A stretch of DNA of 64,000 nt from Kiritimatiellia bacterium (GCA_012103575.1 WLWN01000001.1:1069792-1133791), one strand, 5' to 3'; positions 28,587 to 39,436 are shown, counted from the first letter of the stretch. Translations and numbers: made by a program. Notes: generated by a model not told the origin, from the letters alone.

Positions 28587-29562
28587 AGTAACAATACAAG
28601 TGCAAAGGTCCGCAGCATAGTTCATTCTTTGGGTATCTAACCCCCCCCAAAGGAGAACATAGAATGCCACGAACCTACGAACATTTAAACCGTTATGAAC
28701 GAGAAGTGATAGCCCAGATGCTAAAAGAAAAATATAGCTTATCTCAAATTGGCCGTCACCTGGGCCGATCCCCCTCGACTATTTGGCGCGAGTTTCGCCG
28801 TAATCGAGTCCGTGGCCGCTATTACCCAAGACCCGCAAATGGCCTGGCTCAAAGCCGATTACAGCTAGCTCGAAAGCCTCAAAAAGTGATGGGAGCTAGC
28901 AAAGAACAAGTGGAGACTCTCCTGGCGAAGTATTTGGTCTCCAGAACAGATTGAAGGTCGAAGAAAGCTAGAAGGTGACCCTCCCATCAGTCGAATGACG
29001 ATCTACCGCTACTTGTACAGTCCAAGAGGGGCTGGCTACCGAAAATACCTGCGTGGCCCCGGAAAGAAAAAACGAGCGACTCGGAAAAGCCATTCACGTA
29101 TACACAACCAAACGATGATTGACCAACGCCCCGAAGAGGGTGAAAGTCGCAAGGTGGCAGGCCATTGGGAAGGTGACACTATTCAGGGCCAAACGAGAAA
29201 AGAGGCCTGTGTAGTCACTCTAGTAGATCGAGTGACTCGATTCGCTGATTCAGGGCTCCCCTGTAAAACGGTGACTGTAGATAATGGCATGGAGTTTGCC
29301 AGCCATGCTAAACTACAGAAAAAAATAGCAACCCCCGTTTTCTTTGCTGAAGGGAGAAACCCTTGGCAAAGAGGGACCAACGAAAATACGAATGGTTTGC
29401 TTCCCCAGTTTTTCCCGAAGAAAACCGACTTTGCTGCCCACAGCTCCGCTCAGTTGAGATGGGCTGTGGAGTTACTGAATAATAGACCGAGAAAATGCTT
29501 AGAATATAGAACGCCCAAAGAAATGATGGACAGCTTCGGTTTTGCACTTGCAAGTTGAGTCT
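28587..29562 (+). mobile_element. IS30-family element 1, decayed
   Basis: The ends are inferred from an inverted similarity, CAATACAAGTGCAAA (28592) and TTTGCACTTGCAAGTTG (29541), the latter being a common right-end sequence in this IS family. It encloses a broken IS30 transposase. It lies between the upstream region of ftsZ and toxin-antitoxin debris. Confidence 0.6.
28664..29558 (+). pseudogene. IS30-family transposase 1, frameshifted and deleted
   Basis: The first frame has the HTH (YEREVIAQMLKEKYSLSQIG, RHLGRSPSTIWREFRRN). A frameshift near 28935 leads to WSPEQIEGRRK and RMTIYRYLYSPRGAGYRKYL, then the DDE core (GHWEGDTIQG, TVDNGMEFASH, GTNENTNGLLPQFFPKKTDF). About 20-25 residues are missing between VDRVTRFADSG and LPCKTVTVDNG. 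Both defects should abolish activity. Confidence 0.85.
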
Positions 29563-29727
29563 GCACCTCTGGGAATGATCCCAAAAATTCGTTCCATGCT
29601 CTGGACCTTTTTGTGTTTATTTCTGATCTTCATCTGTTTTCAATTTCCAATCTCTAATAACACGTCTTTTTTTTCACCCATTATCTATTTTTTCTCATAT
29701 CCTAAATACCTTCTTACTCATACCTCT

Positions 29728-29934
29728 TCAACGCTCACACGCCTCTGCCTGATCTTTATAACCCTTCCTTGCTCCGTAATGCTCTTTATCCTCTCGAATA
29801 ACCGCTGAGGCAGGATGTTTCTCACCATATTTTACCTTTAGTTTGCGCATAAACGCATCAGGGCCCTCACAATATTTACGGCTTAATTTTTCGCGCACCT
29901 TTTGTTGGTATGCGACGGCATCAAATTTCTTTTT
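29728..29934 (-). CDS. Small antitoxin-like protein
   Basis: From ATG 29934: 68 residues starting MKKKFDAVAYQQKVREKLSR with KYCEGPDAFMRKLKVKYG, charged and helical, resembling small partners of PIN toxins in diverse bacteria. Its start overlaps the end of a PIN-like fragment by 14 bases, typical of a toxin-antitoxin operon. Its toxin is broken, so it is probably an orphan. Assignment rests on context more than on a motif. Confidence 0.5.
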   Translation of the reverse strand, partial: KKKFDAVAYQQKVREKLSRKYCEGPDAFMRKLKVKYGEKHPASAVIREDKEHYGARKGYKDQAEACER

Positions 29935-30184
29935 CATCAAGAATCTCCTTTGGTATTCTAATCTCAAGTATGGGATAACCTAATCGCAAATTTACGGAAT
30001 TAAACGCATGGATTCTCCCCAGGTTAACGATATGTCTAAAATTCCAACTCACCAAAACATCCACCCGTTCTACTGTGGCTATGGCAATATGTTGAGCATC
30101 AGCCATATGTTTAACCCTGACAACCTCTTCTTCAACATAATTGTTGGCTAATTGTTCAGCTTCTTCTGATAGAGTAACATTCTC
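29921..30184 (-). pseudogene. PIN-domain toxin, C-terminal fragment fused to RHS debris
   Basis: The segment LSEEAEQLANNYVEEEVV, then HMADAQHIAIATVERVDVLV, SWNFRHIVNL and the tail LGYPILEIRIPKEIL is the C-terminal half of a PIN ribonuclease-like toxin (conserved D in ADAQHIA, W and N in SWNF). The N-terminal half with the first catalytic Asp is absent; RHS sequence runs directly into it in frame (DDALGNIENVTLSEE). It is probably the product of recombination that removed the toxin start and the RHS end. Confidence 0.6.
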
Positions 30185-33100
30185 AATATTGCCCAAGGCA
30201 TCATCGATCTGAATGATATTGTTATTGCCATCATAGGCATAAGTACCTGATAACTTGGGAGGCATCACTATGTTCCATCTCAGTAATCGATTGGCCATCA
30301 CCCTTAGGCAGTTGAGTATTCGAATCAAAAAATTCGGTTTCTGTGCGAATACGCCGATCCAGATTGTCGTAAATATGAGCTGTTTCTGAAAGGCGGACAT
30401 TATTTCCACCACCCACCATATCTGTTAACTCACCATCGACTCGCTCTGACACACGATTATGATTACCGTCATAATGGCGAGTTGCCATATTCCCCATAGC
30501 ATCCCTTGTTTCAACGAGTCGATTGTATCCATCATACACATGATCAGTTATGTGCGGGGTCTCTTCAAGACCTTCTAATGTTCTAACTGGATTCCCGTTT
30601 TTATCGTAATCGTACTGGGTCGTAGATTGGTCAGGATCCCCTTTTACTCGAACAACTTGAAAGGCCTTGTCCCGTTCGTCATAGATTGTTCGGATATGGT
30701 TGTTCGGTTGATTCCCGTTTACCGCTTCCCCATAACGGGTCAAGGTTAGGTTCCGATTTCCATCGTATCCATATTGAGTGCTAAGCGTTAAACCTGCGTC
30801 GATTTCTTCGGTCCTGTTTGTAAGAAAATTGAGAATCTCGTATTCATAGAGGGTGGTGAAATGCGTGGTTGCCTGAAGCACACCCTGATCTTCAACGTTC
30901 TGAACATCTTCACGGATCAAATTGTTATTGGCATCATAGAAGAAATTTTTTTGGTAACGCAGTCCTGTTCCATCGATTACTTCACGAGAAACTTCACGTA
31001 CCACTTGGTCTAATTGGTTCATGATATATTGAGCATTATGTCCACGTGGATCGGTTACACGGACCGGATTGCCTACCAAATCATAGGCGTAGGTGGTGGT
31101 AAGTCCATAATTGTTAGCATCAACAATTTCTTGGTAAAGATACCCTGCTTGAGGCCCAGTATATAATATGTATATTCATCTCGACGCCGATGATTACTCC
31201 CATTATCAGGTTGAATATGAGCTGTTAGCTGGCCATATTGATTGTATTCAAAATCCTCCAAAATCGAAGGAATACGATGGACTGTCTGGGTACGGTTACC
31301 AAACGCATCATAGGCATAAACGGTTTCGTTCCCACGAGCATCGGTATGTTTGGTTACAAAATTGAATCCGCAGTTACACCCAAACGTGGTGTCATATTCA
31401 TACTGTTCTTCGATCGCTGGTTGGTCACCCGCAGGACTATGACTCCCTGGATAATGACGAATGATTCGAAGATTTCCTCTTAGATGCGGAAATGAAGTAG
31501 GATTCAAATCCCCTTCATAAAACTTTTCGGTATAATTCCCGTTAGGGTGGGTAACTTTAATGGCTAAAAAATCGCTGTTGTGTGTCCATTTTATTTCAAA
31601 GTAATTGGGATCGTTTAACCGTAGCTTTCCGGTCGGGCGATTCGCCGTATCTGTTGTCAGTTCAGTTAGGCTCGCTTTACCCGTATATTCACGATATACA
31701 ACCTTGCGATTCCCTTTGTCATAGAAATATTCAGCTACATGTCCCACACGATCATTGACAATGGCTTTGACGGTAGCATTTCCATTGTTAGGTCCAGGCT
31801 GAAGTTGTACATACTCGATATCCACAACATTCCCACCCCATATCTGACGAACCACACGATCAAATAAAAAGTCATTTGGGTTTAGAGACGTTGAATACAC
31901 ATTGATGAGATAAGGCCCATCTTCAAAGGTCGGATCATTAGGGTCATTCCGTCGGCCATCGGTGATCGCTAAGAGATTATGGTTTAACCGATCATCTGAA
32001 AACCCAGTTGTATAAGTGTAGGTCGTGGTTTTCCCATTTGGGAAATCATTCCCATTGGGTGTTCCGATTTTGTTACGGACTTTAAATCACCAAAGTTCCC
32101 GCCTGGCTCAGCGTCATTATAATATTCATAGGTTACGCTCCGACCGGAAAAATCAGTGACAGATTCGATGAATCCATCCCCGTTATACTCAAGGGAAATA
32201 GAACGATTTAAGGTATCAATGATGTTGGTAAGACGTCCCGCATTATCGTATTCAAATTGGATCACATTTCCGTTGCGGTCCGTTATGCTTGCCATTTCTC
32301 CGGTAGGATAAAAAAGACGAACGCTTTTATTGGGCTCGGTCAAGGAGTACAGGCCATTGGTTTCGAGATTTAGAGAATTAAAAAAGCCTTTAAACCCAAG
32401 GGTCCCATCTGGACGTGGACGGCATAAGTCATCGCGCGTGTTTCCATTACACACGCGAACACCGCGACCTTGGGGAATCAGATGATTGTTATAAGAAAAG
32501 TCCCACCCATTTCCCATAACCGTATTTGGACCAATTTTGGAACGGTATTTTCTGGACCAGACAAAGTCCATGCCACGCCCTTTAATGGCGAGATCAGTCA
32601 CTGAAAGCCCCTGTTCGCCTGAAAATAAATAGATAGGGTCGGTATCAGAGTTTTCGTTTTCTTTGCAATCGCATCCATTACAAGGAGGTTCTTTATCTTT
32701 GATCCGACCACTTCCCAGCGTCCTGCATCATGATTAAAACTCCATAAAGTGGTTTTTGCCCCGGGTGGCAGTGGATTGGTAGTTCCTGGTTCTGGTAAAT
32801 TAGGGAAACATACCGGCACTGGTTCATCAAAATTGGCGGCCCTATTGGTCTGAACAGTAATCACCAAAGGGAAATCCAGTCCATCTGGAAGCTGGCCTGG
32901 TATTCGATCGAGAGGTACGGGCGCAATGCCTACCTGATTTCCAAATGTTCCATCATCATATTGCAAAGAGCCAGGAGGAACCGTTATTTGTACACCCGCA
33001 AATGCTGGGTTATTAGCGATGACCGCGTCTGGGAATGAAACAATGGTTTTGTTAGATTGGCTGACCTGTTGTAAAGTGCCGGTTTGAACAAGGGGCAAAT

Positions 33101-33944
33101 AAAAGTTACCTACATTGACATCCTGGGTCGCTATAGAAGTTAAAGTTTTCCCCACGTTCGGATAATAACCCGCCAGATTATTACTGACTGTTACCCCATG
33201 TAATAGTTACCCCTTCTAGGGGGTTATTGACCCATTGATTCGTTCCATTGACTAAGACCTGTTCAGAGGCAAAAACGCGACCATTCACCATGGTGTTAGA
33301 AACAGTGGTTAGGCTTAAGCATATCTCCCACCATCGTCACACGTATTCGCGCGCTGGCAGGCAGTGGATCATCGTAAAACAAGGTAGCCTTAGTTCGACT
33401 CGATGAAACATGAATACGTCCGGTGAGTGTATTCCCTCCAAAATCGGCATGAAAAATTACCATCCTCTCCATCGGCCGGGGAACTATGAATCATGGTCAA
33501 AGGCGTATACGTATTTGGATCTTCTCCGTACTGATATTCAAGCAAGTTCGAAATTTGATCGGCGTCAAAATCTAAAAGCGCATCATTCGTGTTTAAAGGA
33601 TTTAAAGGAGGAGTACACAATTCGTAGACGTCGTCAATTCCATCGGTATCCGTATCAAGCGGATTGGTGATGCCTACACACAACACACAGTAGAAACTAA
33701 GTTGATTACTTTGAACACCCTGCAGCTGACCACTGTTCTCTTGGCCCAGGGCCATATCAATCGGGGTTGTAATATTGGTGACAACTTGTCCATGACAAAG
33801 AATGTAGTACGCGTTTGTATCTGATTCATGAACGATCTGTTGGTTTTCAAAATCAAATTGGGTAATCTCAAAACTGTGGGTTTCTGTAAGGAATACAGAA
33901 AGGAAAATTGTAAATATAAAGAGCAAATGTAGCTTACATTTCAA
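30185..33944 (-). pseudogene. Secreted RHS/YD-repeat protein, many frameshifts
   Basis: The start at 33944 gives a signal peptide (LLFIFTIFLSVFLTETHS), then calcium-binding thrombospondin-3-like repeats (NPLDTDTDGIDDVYEL, LDFDADQISNLLEYQYG) and an Ig-like region (IHSSPADGE). An N-terminal RHS shell part follows (GRGMDFVWSRKYRS, MGNGWDFSYNNHLIPQG), then about fifteen YD repeats (FEYDNAGRLTNI, YGYDGNRNLTLTRYG, QYDYDKNGNPVRTLEG). The reading frame breaks at least five times (near 33470, 33160, 32600, 32070, 31080 and 30240). RHS proteins form shells, often around a C-terminal toxin; here the end is replaced by a PIN fragment. Confidence 0.75.
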
Positions 33945-34145
33945 TTTTCAGTTCGACCCCGCTTTACGGTTTCAAGTTTCGCCTACGCTTGGTAAAAAAT
34001 CTTTTTTTCCAATAAGAAAAGAAACCGAATTTACCTTATTACATTCTTTTGTCAAGTGCTTTCGGGGTAAAAAGTCCAGGATTTTCTTTTCTGTGTCTTT
34101 CTGCGTGTTCTGTGGTTCATTGAACTCTTTTTGGGTTACGGCCGT
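33945..34145. other. Non-coding stretch upstream of the RHS gene
   Basis: About 200 bases without a gene. AT-rich; it should have held the RHS promoter. I see no clear regulatory site. Confidence 0.35.
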
Positions 34146-34257
34146 AAGGTTGCAAAAAAACGCAGGCGCACCCGCTGGGTGCGTCGAGGCTTTTTTGTAA
34201 TTCCTTTTGGCCCAAATGGTTCGTGCAGAAATCCGCGTTTAACTGACGGATCTAGGT
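34146..34257 (+). repeat. Palindromic MITE-like element, copy 2 (left arm missing)
   Basis: Matches the complement of copy 1 from AAGGTTGCAAAAAAACGC through the central GCACCC/GGGTGC hairpin to the end GTTTAACTGACGGATCTAGG. The left ~60 bp is absent, with the same breakpoint as copy 4. It lies between the RHS and VapC genes. Confidence 0.8.
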
Positions 34258-34278
34258 TTCTGACAAGATATTGGCCTG

Positions 34279-34638
34279 TTAAGAACAGATAGCTATTTCG
34301 TAATCAAACGCGAAGGAGGCATGATAGGCATCGATAAAGTCTACGTTGGTTCGCGTGTAACGGTCCAACGCATCAATCCAACGGTCTTCATGCTGAATGG
34401 AAAAGCCTGGGGTGTTCAGGATCGCGATGATTTTTTCAGCAATCGCGCTCCGTTCCAATCGATAAAAGGAGTCTAGGGTCCAGACCAATTCCGCCAGACA
34501 AATATCTGTAATGAGCAGGGTATACTCCCCCTGAACCGCTCGTTTAAAAAGCTGTTCGCAATCGTCGGCCTTGAGAGGATCGTCGTTGGTGATATAGCGG
34601 ATTAAAACGTTGGTATCCAGAAGGACGGTTTTCGGCAT
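34279..34638 (-). CDS. PIN-domain toxin (VapC-like)
   Basis: 119 residues starting MPKTVLLDTNVLIRYITNDD, with the first acidic PIN motif (LDTNVLIRY), a middle Glu in CLAELVWTL and the last Asp pair in NVDFIDAYHASFA. VapC-type PIN proteins are metal-dependent RNases that cut tRNA or rRNA. The end (FDYEIAICS) is abrupt; most relatives have ~15 more residues with a TFD.DF motif, so the tail may be lost, perhaps at the boundary with the repeat. It is paired with an AbrB-type antitoxin 13 bases upstream. Confidence 0.82.
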   Translation of the reverse strand: MPKTVLLDTNVLIRYITNDDPLKADDCEQLFKRAVQGEYTLLITDICLAELVWTLDSFYRLERSAIAEKIIAILNTPGFSIQHEDRWIDALDRYTRTNVDFIDAYHASFAFDYEIAICS

Positions 34639-34651
34639 AATGATCTTATCC

Positions 34652-34900
34652 TTAAGACTTTGACCGCCCCACCCGCTTACGGGTTGTTTCTCTTATGGCT
34701 CTGAAATTTTCTGGCCGACGAGTGCTTTTCACCGATCCCCTTATACCGAAGATGACGCCTTTAAGCGGCGTGATAATAACCTTCTCCTTTTCAAATTTGT
34801 AGGCAATCCGATCATGGTTCGACAACCCCATTTTTTCACGGATGGGTTTCGGAATGGTGGTCTGCCCCTTACTTGTTATAGTTGAAGTTATCATACTCAT
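34652..34900 (-). CDS. AbrB/MazE-type antitoxin (VapB-like)
   Basis: 82 residues with the swapped-hairpin DNA-binding domain: SMITSTITSKGQTTIPKPIR then EKMGLSNHDRIAYKFEKEK. Such antitoxins neutralise the partner PIN toxin and repress their own promoter. The C-terminal half is basic and less conserved. It precedes the toxin gene, the usual VapBC order. Confidence 0.82.
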   Translation of the reverse strand: MSMITSTITSKGQTTIPKPIREKMGLSNHDRIAYKFEKEKVIITPLKGVIFGIRGSVKSTRRPENFRAIRETTRKRVGRSKS

Positions 34901-35221
34901 TTCCTTTCTTTATTGATTGGTAAATGTATAAGAAAAAGAAAGGAATTTGTCAACTGAATGCAAACGTGCCAGTGGGAGAATGACCCGGCGTCTCGTGTTA
35001 TTTAGAGCTCACGGTCTGATCAAGAAAATCGCATGCATGTACATGTCGCCTGTTCAGATGAAGATAACCACGGCTGCTCCAGGTGTTTCGTGGGCCAAGA
35101 TCTTTCTTTTCTCTCTTTTCGTTACGGCTTTGCTTCGCCAGGTCTTTTGCAACCATATCTTCCGTAAACTTTCTAACTCCTATACATTAAAGAAAAAGAT
35201 TCCTTTCGAGACCGATCGAAT
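34901..35221. other. Non-coding stretch between VapB and the AAA/DUF4143 remnant
   Basis: About 320 bases. It contains the vapB promoter region near 34900-34950. I see no conserved coding frame or structured RNA. Confidence 0.35.
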
Positions 35222-36219
35222 TCAGCTTAGTATGTGATTTAATCCTCTTCTTGACACAGCTTTTACTCCAGGAAAAAGAACCGTTGGCTTCACTGTCTTG
35301 CCTTCGTGAATGAGATAAGCCTTTGCATCATAGTTTCGTATATTCTGGGCTAAACGGGTGAGCGAAGCAGCAAGATGAGGTTTAGGGGTGCGGGTAGATT
35401 TTGCTTCTATCAGTGTTAATTTTTCGATTCCCGTTATCGAGCACAAAATCGACTTCCAAACCTTGTTGATCCCGAAAGTAATAGAGTCCCCGTTCTTGAC
35501 CTCGATTAAGCCGATATTTTATAATTTCGGAGGCAATAAACCCTTCAAATATCGGGCCACGGAATGGAGAGGTAGAGAGGGTTTTCTCGTCATGCACACC
35601 CAGCAAATAACAGGCGAGGCTAGAGTCGATAAAATACAGCTTAGGAGATTTGATTAACCGCTTTCCAAAATTCTCGTAAAATGGAGGGACCAAGATAATT
35701 TCTCCAGTAACTTCAAGAATACTAATCCATTCTGTAATCGTGGGAACCGATACCCCCAACGGGGCGGCAAGATCTGTTTTGTTTAATATCTGTCCACAAC
35801 GACTGGCTAGGAGGGCCATGAAGCGTCGAAAGGTAGACAGCTCACGAATGGGAGCTTATACGGCCCGCACATCTCTCTCTAAATAGGTTTGAATATAAGA
35901 GCGAAACCAGATTGATGCTATGGCGCTCTTGGCCATGACTTCCGGGAACCCCCCTCGGAAGATGGACACTTTTCGGGTTGCTGATCGATCCGTGTCCGAA
36001 TGTAGTTAAAAAGTTCTGGAACATTCTGAATTTCATCCAGTCCGCAGCGGCACGCGCTACTTGGTCAGGATCCTCTAGCAAAAGATAAGCTGCTTTTGGG
36101 AAAAGACGATGAAAGAGCGTTGTCTTTCCTGCCCGTCGAGGTCCAGTAAGAATAAGGGCCGAGAAATTTCTCGCCGCAGCTTTTAGATCATTCTCTACTT
36201 TTCTGGGTATATATTTCAT
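35222..36219 (-). pseudogene. AAA-type ATPase with DUF4143 domain, broken into three frames
   Basis: The first frame (from 36219) has Walker A (ALILTGPRRAGKTTLFHRLF) and LLLEDPDQ. The next frame (35819-35440) is the DUF4143 half (LNKTDLAAPLGVSVPTITEW, KLYFIDSSLACYLLG, GLYYFRDQQGLEVDFVLDN). The third frame gives the end (IEKLTLIEAKSTRTPKPHLA). Frameshifts near 35440 and between 35840 and 36000 break the gene. The family is widespread and mobile; its role is not settled. Confidence 0.8.
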
Positions 36220-36455
36220 TTGAGTAATCTAAAGTATCACTTTAGAATTATCAATATTAATTTTTCCAAGGGCAGTATTAAATTTTACTGAAATACAAAA
36301 TATGAATAACAAGACAGTCATTAGGTCAGTATGTTCCCCTCCAGAGAACATCATTTATAGTCAGTTGGCACTATGTGCCGTCGTCTACTCTTACAATGAC
36401 GTCCCCGCGGTAGCGCATCGGGAAAATTGACGCGAACGCAGTGAGCAAATAACCA

Positions 36456-37592
36456 TCAATGACAGCGCGAAAGCGCATTTTGCTTTCGATGCTTCCCCAG
36501 CATGTCAATTAAAAGAAACTCTAAAAGAAGGTGAGAAGGAATTTGTGTGCTAATCATTTTTTCATGCGTGATAACAATTTTGTTTAACCATTCTCTTAGT
36601 TCATCTAAAGAAAAATGTTGCGCTTGATCGATTAGTTTACTAGCCCGAAAGGGATGTAAAGAACGGGGATCTTTTTCTAAGGATGAAAGCAGTTCTTCTG
36701 CACCTTGATCTTGAACCCAATGAACAGTTTTTTTCCATCTTCCTTCTTGTCGAACTTGAACCCAACCCCGATCCAGGCATTCTCTCAATTGCAGCATGAG
36801 ACGTATGCTGTTTTCCAATCCTATAATAAGCCCTACGTCCGATTCCTGTTGAGAAACGAGTTGACGCAATATATGTAACGTCGATTTTAAATCCCGCCGC
36901 CCCACAGCATCCGCGAGGTCCCATGACAAGGCCTCTCTCATGGCTGAGACAATACTGTTAACGTCCTCTGATTGGATCTGCGTATTGGAGCCCATATACG
37001 TCACTAGTTTTTCAGCTTCTGACATAATTTGACGAATATCTGTTCCCACACGCTCAATAAACAGTTCCAAGGCACTATGATCAATCTTCAGGGAGGCTTC
37101 TCGAAAATACTGCTGAACCCGTCCTCTCACCTCTTCTTCGAGTTGATAGGACTTGTCAGGCACATTATGTTCAGAAACTTCAGCGATTGCTTTGCACGCT
37201 TTGTAGAAGGCTGATCGTTTATCTATTTTTGAGCTGCTAATCACTAAGAGATGAGTTTCAGAAAGGCCCTCTTTGATTTCATGGACAAGCTTTTCTATAC
37301 TCCTTTTTGTCTCTTTGGATTTGCCCGCGGGTGTTTCAGAAAAGAAATTGGCATCTTTTAACCAAACCACGTTACGGTCACTAAACAAACCTTCTATCTG
37401 TAAGGCCTGCAGACACCGGTCGATCGCTTCACATGCAGCGGCTACCATGTCTACACGTGCCTCAATGATATCAAGGGATAGGGCGTGTTGTTCTGGAGGA
37501 CATAGTTGGTTAACCTGTGCACGGCTTTTAACCGATACCTCATATTCGTCCGTTCCAAAAATTAGATAGATAGATTTTTTTTGCTGGGTCAT
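36456..37592 (-). CDS. holA: DNA polymerase III delta subunit
   Basis: 378 residues. The N-terminal AAA-like part starts SIYLIFGTDEYEVSVKSRAQ, followed by GLFSDRNVVWLKDANFF and SETHLLVISSSKIDKRSAFY. The collar part has ALELFIERVGTDIRQIMSEA and EALSWDLADAVGRRDLKSTL. Delta opens the sliding clamp within the clamp loader. The length and motif order are normal and the gene is intact. It is divergent from the HIT gene with a full palindromic element in the shared upstream region. Confidence 0.88.
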   Translation of the reverse strand: MTQQKKSIYLIFGTDEYEVSVKSRAQVNQLCPPEQHALSLDIIEARVDMVAAACEAIDRCLQALQIEGLFSDRNVVWLKDANFFSETPAGKSKETKRSIEKLVHEIKEGLSETHLLVISSSKIDKRSAFYKACKAIAEVSEHNVPDKSYQLEEEVRGRVQQYFREASLKIDHSALELFIERVGTDIRQIMSEAEKLVTYMGSNTQIQSEDVNSIVSAMREALSWDLADAVGRRDLKSTLHILRQLVSQQESDVGLIIGLENSIRLMLQLRECLDRGWVQVRQEGRWKKTVHWVQDQGAEELLSSLEKDPRSLHPFRASKLIDQAQHFSLDELREWLNKIVITHEKMISTQIPSHLLLEFLLIDMLGKHRKQNALSRCH

Positions 37593-37610
37593 ACTTCCTT
37601 TTAGTGCCCA

Positions 37611-37776
37611 TACCTGGATCCGTTAGTTAAACGTGGGATTTCTGTGCGAATGCTTTGGAGACAAAAGGAACCAAAAAGACGTAGGTGCACCCACAGGGTA
37701 CATCGAGGCTTTTTTAGTTTTCCTTTTGGCCCAAATGATTCGTGCAGAAAACCACGTTTAACTAACGGATCCAGGT
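37611..37776 (+). repeat. Palindromic MITE-like element, copy 3 (full length, diverged)
   Basis: A 166-bp copy with outer repeats CCTGGATCCGTTAGTTAAAC and its complement. It has compensating changes: GTTAG at one end and CTAAC at the other where copy 1 has GTCAG/CTGAC, so pairing is preserved. The central hairpin is GCACCCACAGGGTAC. It fills most of the 250-base gap between divergent holA and the HIT gene and must lie in or near both promoters. Confidence 0.82.
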
Positions 37777-37843
37777 CCATAGAACATCTAATGATACTTT
37801 ACCCTTTATCTTTTATTTTTCCACCTTTAATGTCTTTTCCATC

Positions 37844-38323
37844 ATGAAACAGATATGGGCGCCGTGGCGTATCGATTATATTCTGCAAGCAAAAGAAGAA
37901 GGTTGCTTTCTGTGTGATATTCTTCAGCAAGAAGATGACCGCACAAATCTTGTTCTCAAACGAGGTGAAACGTGCGCGATTATTATGAATAAATACCCTT
38001 ATAATAACGCACATCTTATGGTCGCCCCTTATGGACATACGAACAAATTCGAAATGCTCCATGAAAACGAAACATCCAACATGATGATATTCGTCCAGGA
38101 AGCCATACAGAGGTTAAACTCTTTTATGCACCCGGAAGGATACAATATAGGCATCAATCTTGGGGAAGCCGCCGGCGCAGGGCTAAAAGAACACATTCAT
38201 ACACATATCGTTCCCAGGTGGGATGGAGACACCAACTTTATGCCCGTACTAGCAGAGACAAAGGTGATTCCACAATCGCTTCATGAACTCTGGGACCAAC
38301 TTTACCCACTATTTAACACGTGA
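37844..38323 (+). CDS. HIT-family nucleotide hydrolase/phosphorylase
   Basis: 159 residues with the histidine triad in LKEHIHTHIVPRWDGDTNFM and upstream NAHLMVAPYGHTNKFE. The start MKQIWAPWRIDYILQAKEEG and CFLCD are typical of the branch named AP4A phosphorylase or FHIT-like hydrolase. It cleaves nucleoside polyphosphates. Its TGA stop overlaps the GTG start of the next gene (GTGA), so the two are translationally coupled. Confidence 0.9.
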   Translation: MKQIWAPWRIDYILQAKEEGCFLCDILQQEDDRTNLVLKRGETCAIIMNKYPYNNAHLMVAPYGHTNKFEMLHENETSNMMIFVQEAIQRLNSFMHPEGYNIGINLGEAAGAGLKEHIHTHIVPRWDGDTNFMPVLAETKVIPQSLHELWDQLYPLFNT

Positions 38324-39408
38324 AATTAATCGACAAATATATGCTCCGAACCTTTTTGGCGCCTTTAGGCTACTGTCTAGCAGGATTTATAATCATCTAT
38401 ATTGTATACGACCTCTTTGATCATGCCGCTGATTTTGTGGACGCAAAAACGCCTACGCTGTACATTGCCAAATTCTATTTGTTTCTAATCCCATCCGTTT
38501 TAATTTATATCGTTCCTATTTCACTTCTGCTCGCTGTACTCTATAGCCTCTATCAATTAACCCGTCACAACGAACTCACGGCCATGCGAGCCAGCGGGGT
38601 TAGCTTATACCGTTTGATGGTTCCTTTTGTTTTTGCAGGTATATTAGGCAGTATATCCGTGGCCATCATTTCTGAATCTATAGGGCCGTGGTCAGCATAT
38701 TGGACAACCGAATTCATTCAATCGCAGAAACAGCAGAATAGACTGAACCTCCATATTATTAATGATTTGACCTTTAATAACACACAAGATAAACGCAACT
38801 GGGTTATTAATAATTTCAACAAGAATACGTATCACATGGAAGGCGTGAGGATCATCCAACAGAACCAAGATGGTTCAGAAACGTATCTACAAGCGAAAAC
38901 AGGTCGCTGGTTAGATGCCCATTGGTGGTTCAGCGATTTGGCGATACAGCATTTTGATCAAGATGGCAGTGCAATCGGCCGGACAACCTATAAAAACAAG
39001 GCAACAGAAATGTTAGATCTTACGGAAGTACCACGCGACTTTCTAACTGAAATTAAGAAACCCGAGTTTCTTTCTTCCTTTGAATTGATGAACTACCTCA
39101 AGACACATAAACATCTCTCAAAAAAAGCGCTCGCCTCGAAATGGGTGGATTTCCATCATCGTGTAGCTACACCATGGGCTTGCCTAATCGTTACACTGAT
39201 TGGCATCCCTTTTGGCAATCAAACAGGCAGGAAAGGAACACTTTGGGGCTTTATTTTATGTTTCAGCCTATTTTTTGGATATTATCTGCTGATTCACTTA
39301 AGCCTTTTTCTCGGGAAAACGGAAGTTCTAATACCATGGTTTGCAGCATGGGGACCTAATGTTATTTGTTTAATGATGGCCTCCATTCTCATTTATAGGA
39401 TGAGATAA
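38320..39408 (+). CDS. LPS export permease, LptF/LptG family
   Basis: 362 residues, six membrane helices arranged 3+3 around a periplasmic domain (about 125-260), as in YjgP/YjgQ. The start is GTG (MKLIDKYMLRTFLAPLGYCL). ELTAMRASGVSLYRLMVPF and WACLIVTLIGIPFGNQTGRK are characteristic family segments. It works with LptB to extract lipopolysaccharide from the inner membrane, supporting an LPS-bearing outer membrane. Only one of the two paralogues is here, and F versus G cannot be decided. The gene is intact. Confidence 0.88.
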   Translation: MKLIDKYMLRTFLAPLGYCLAGFIIIYIVYDLFDHAADFVDAKTPTLYIAKFYLFLIPSVLIYIVPISLLLAVLYSLYQLTRHNELTAMRASGVSLYRLMVPFVFAGILGSISVAIISESIGPWSAYWTTEFIQSQKQQNRLNLHIINDLTFNNTQDKRNWVINNFNKNTYHMEGVRIIQQNQDGSETYLQAKTGRWLDAHWWFSDLAIQHFDQDGSAIGRTTYKNKATEMLDLTEVPRDFLTEIKKPEFLSSFELMNYLKTHKHLSKKALASKWVDFHHRVATPWACLIVTLIGIPFGNQTGRKGTLWGFILCFSLFFGYYLLIHLSLFLGKTEVLIPWFAAWGPNVICLMMASILIYRMR

Positions 39409-39436
39409 GCAACTAAAACGCTTGACTTATGACATA

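Noticed and set aside
29921-33944. Functional RHS polymorphic toxin with a PIN warhead
   Set aside because: The N-terminal half of the PIN domain and its first catalytic Asp are missing, and upstream frames are broken several times.
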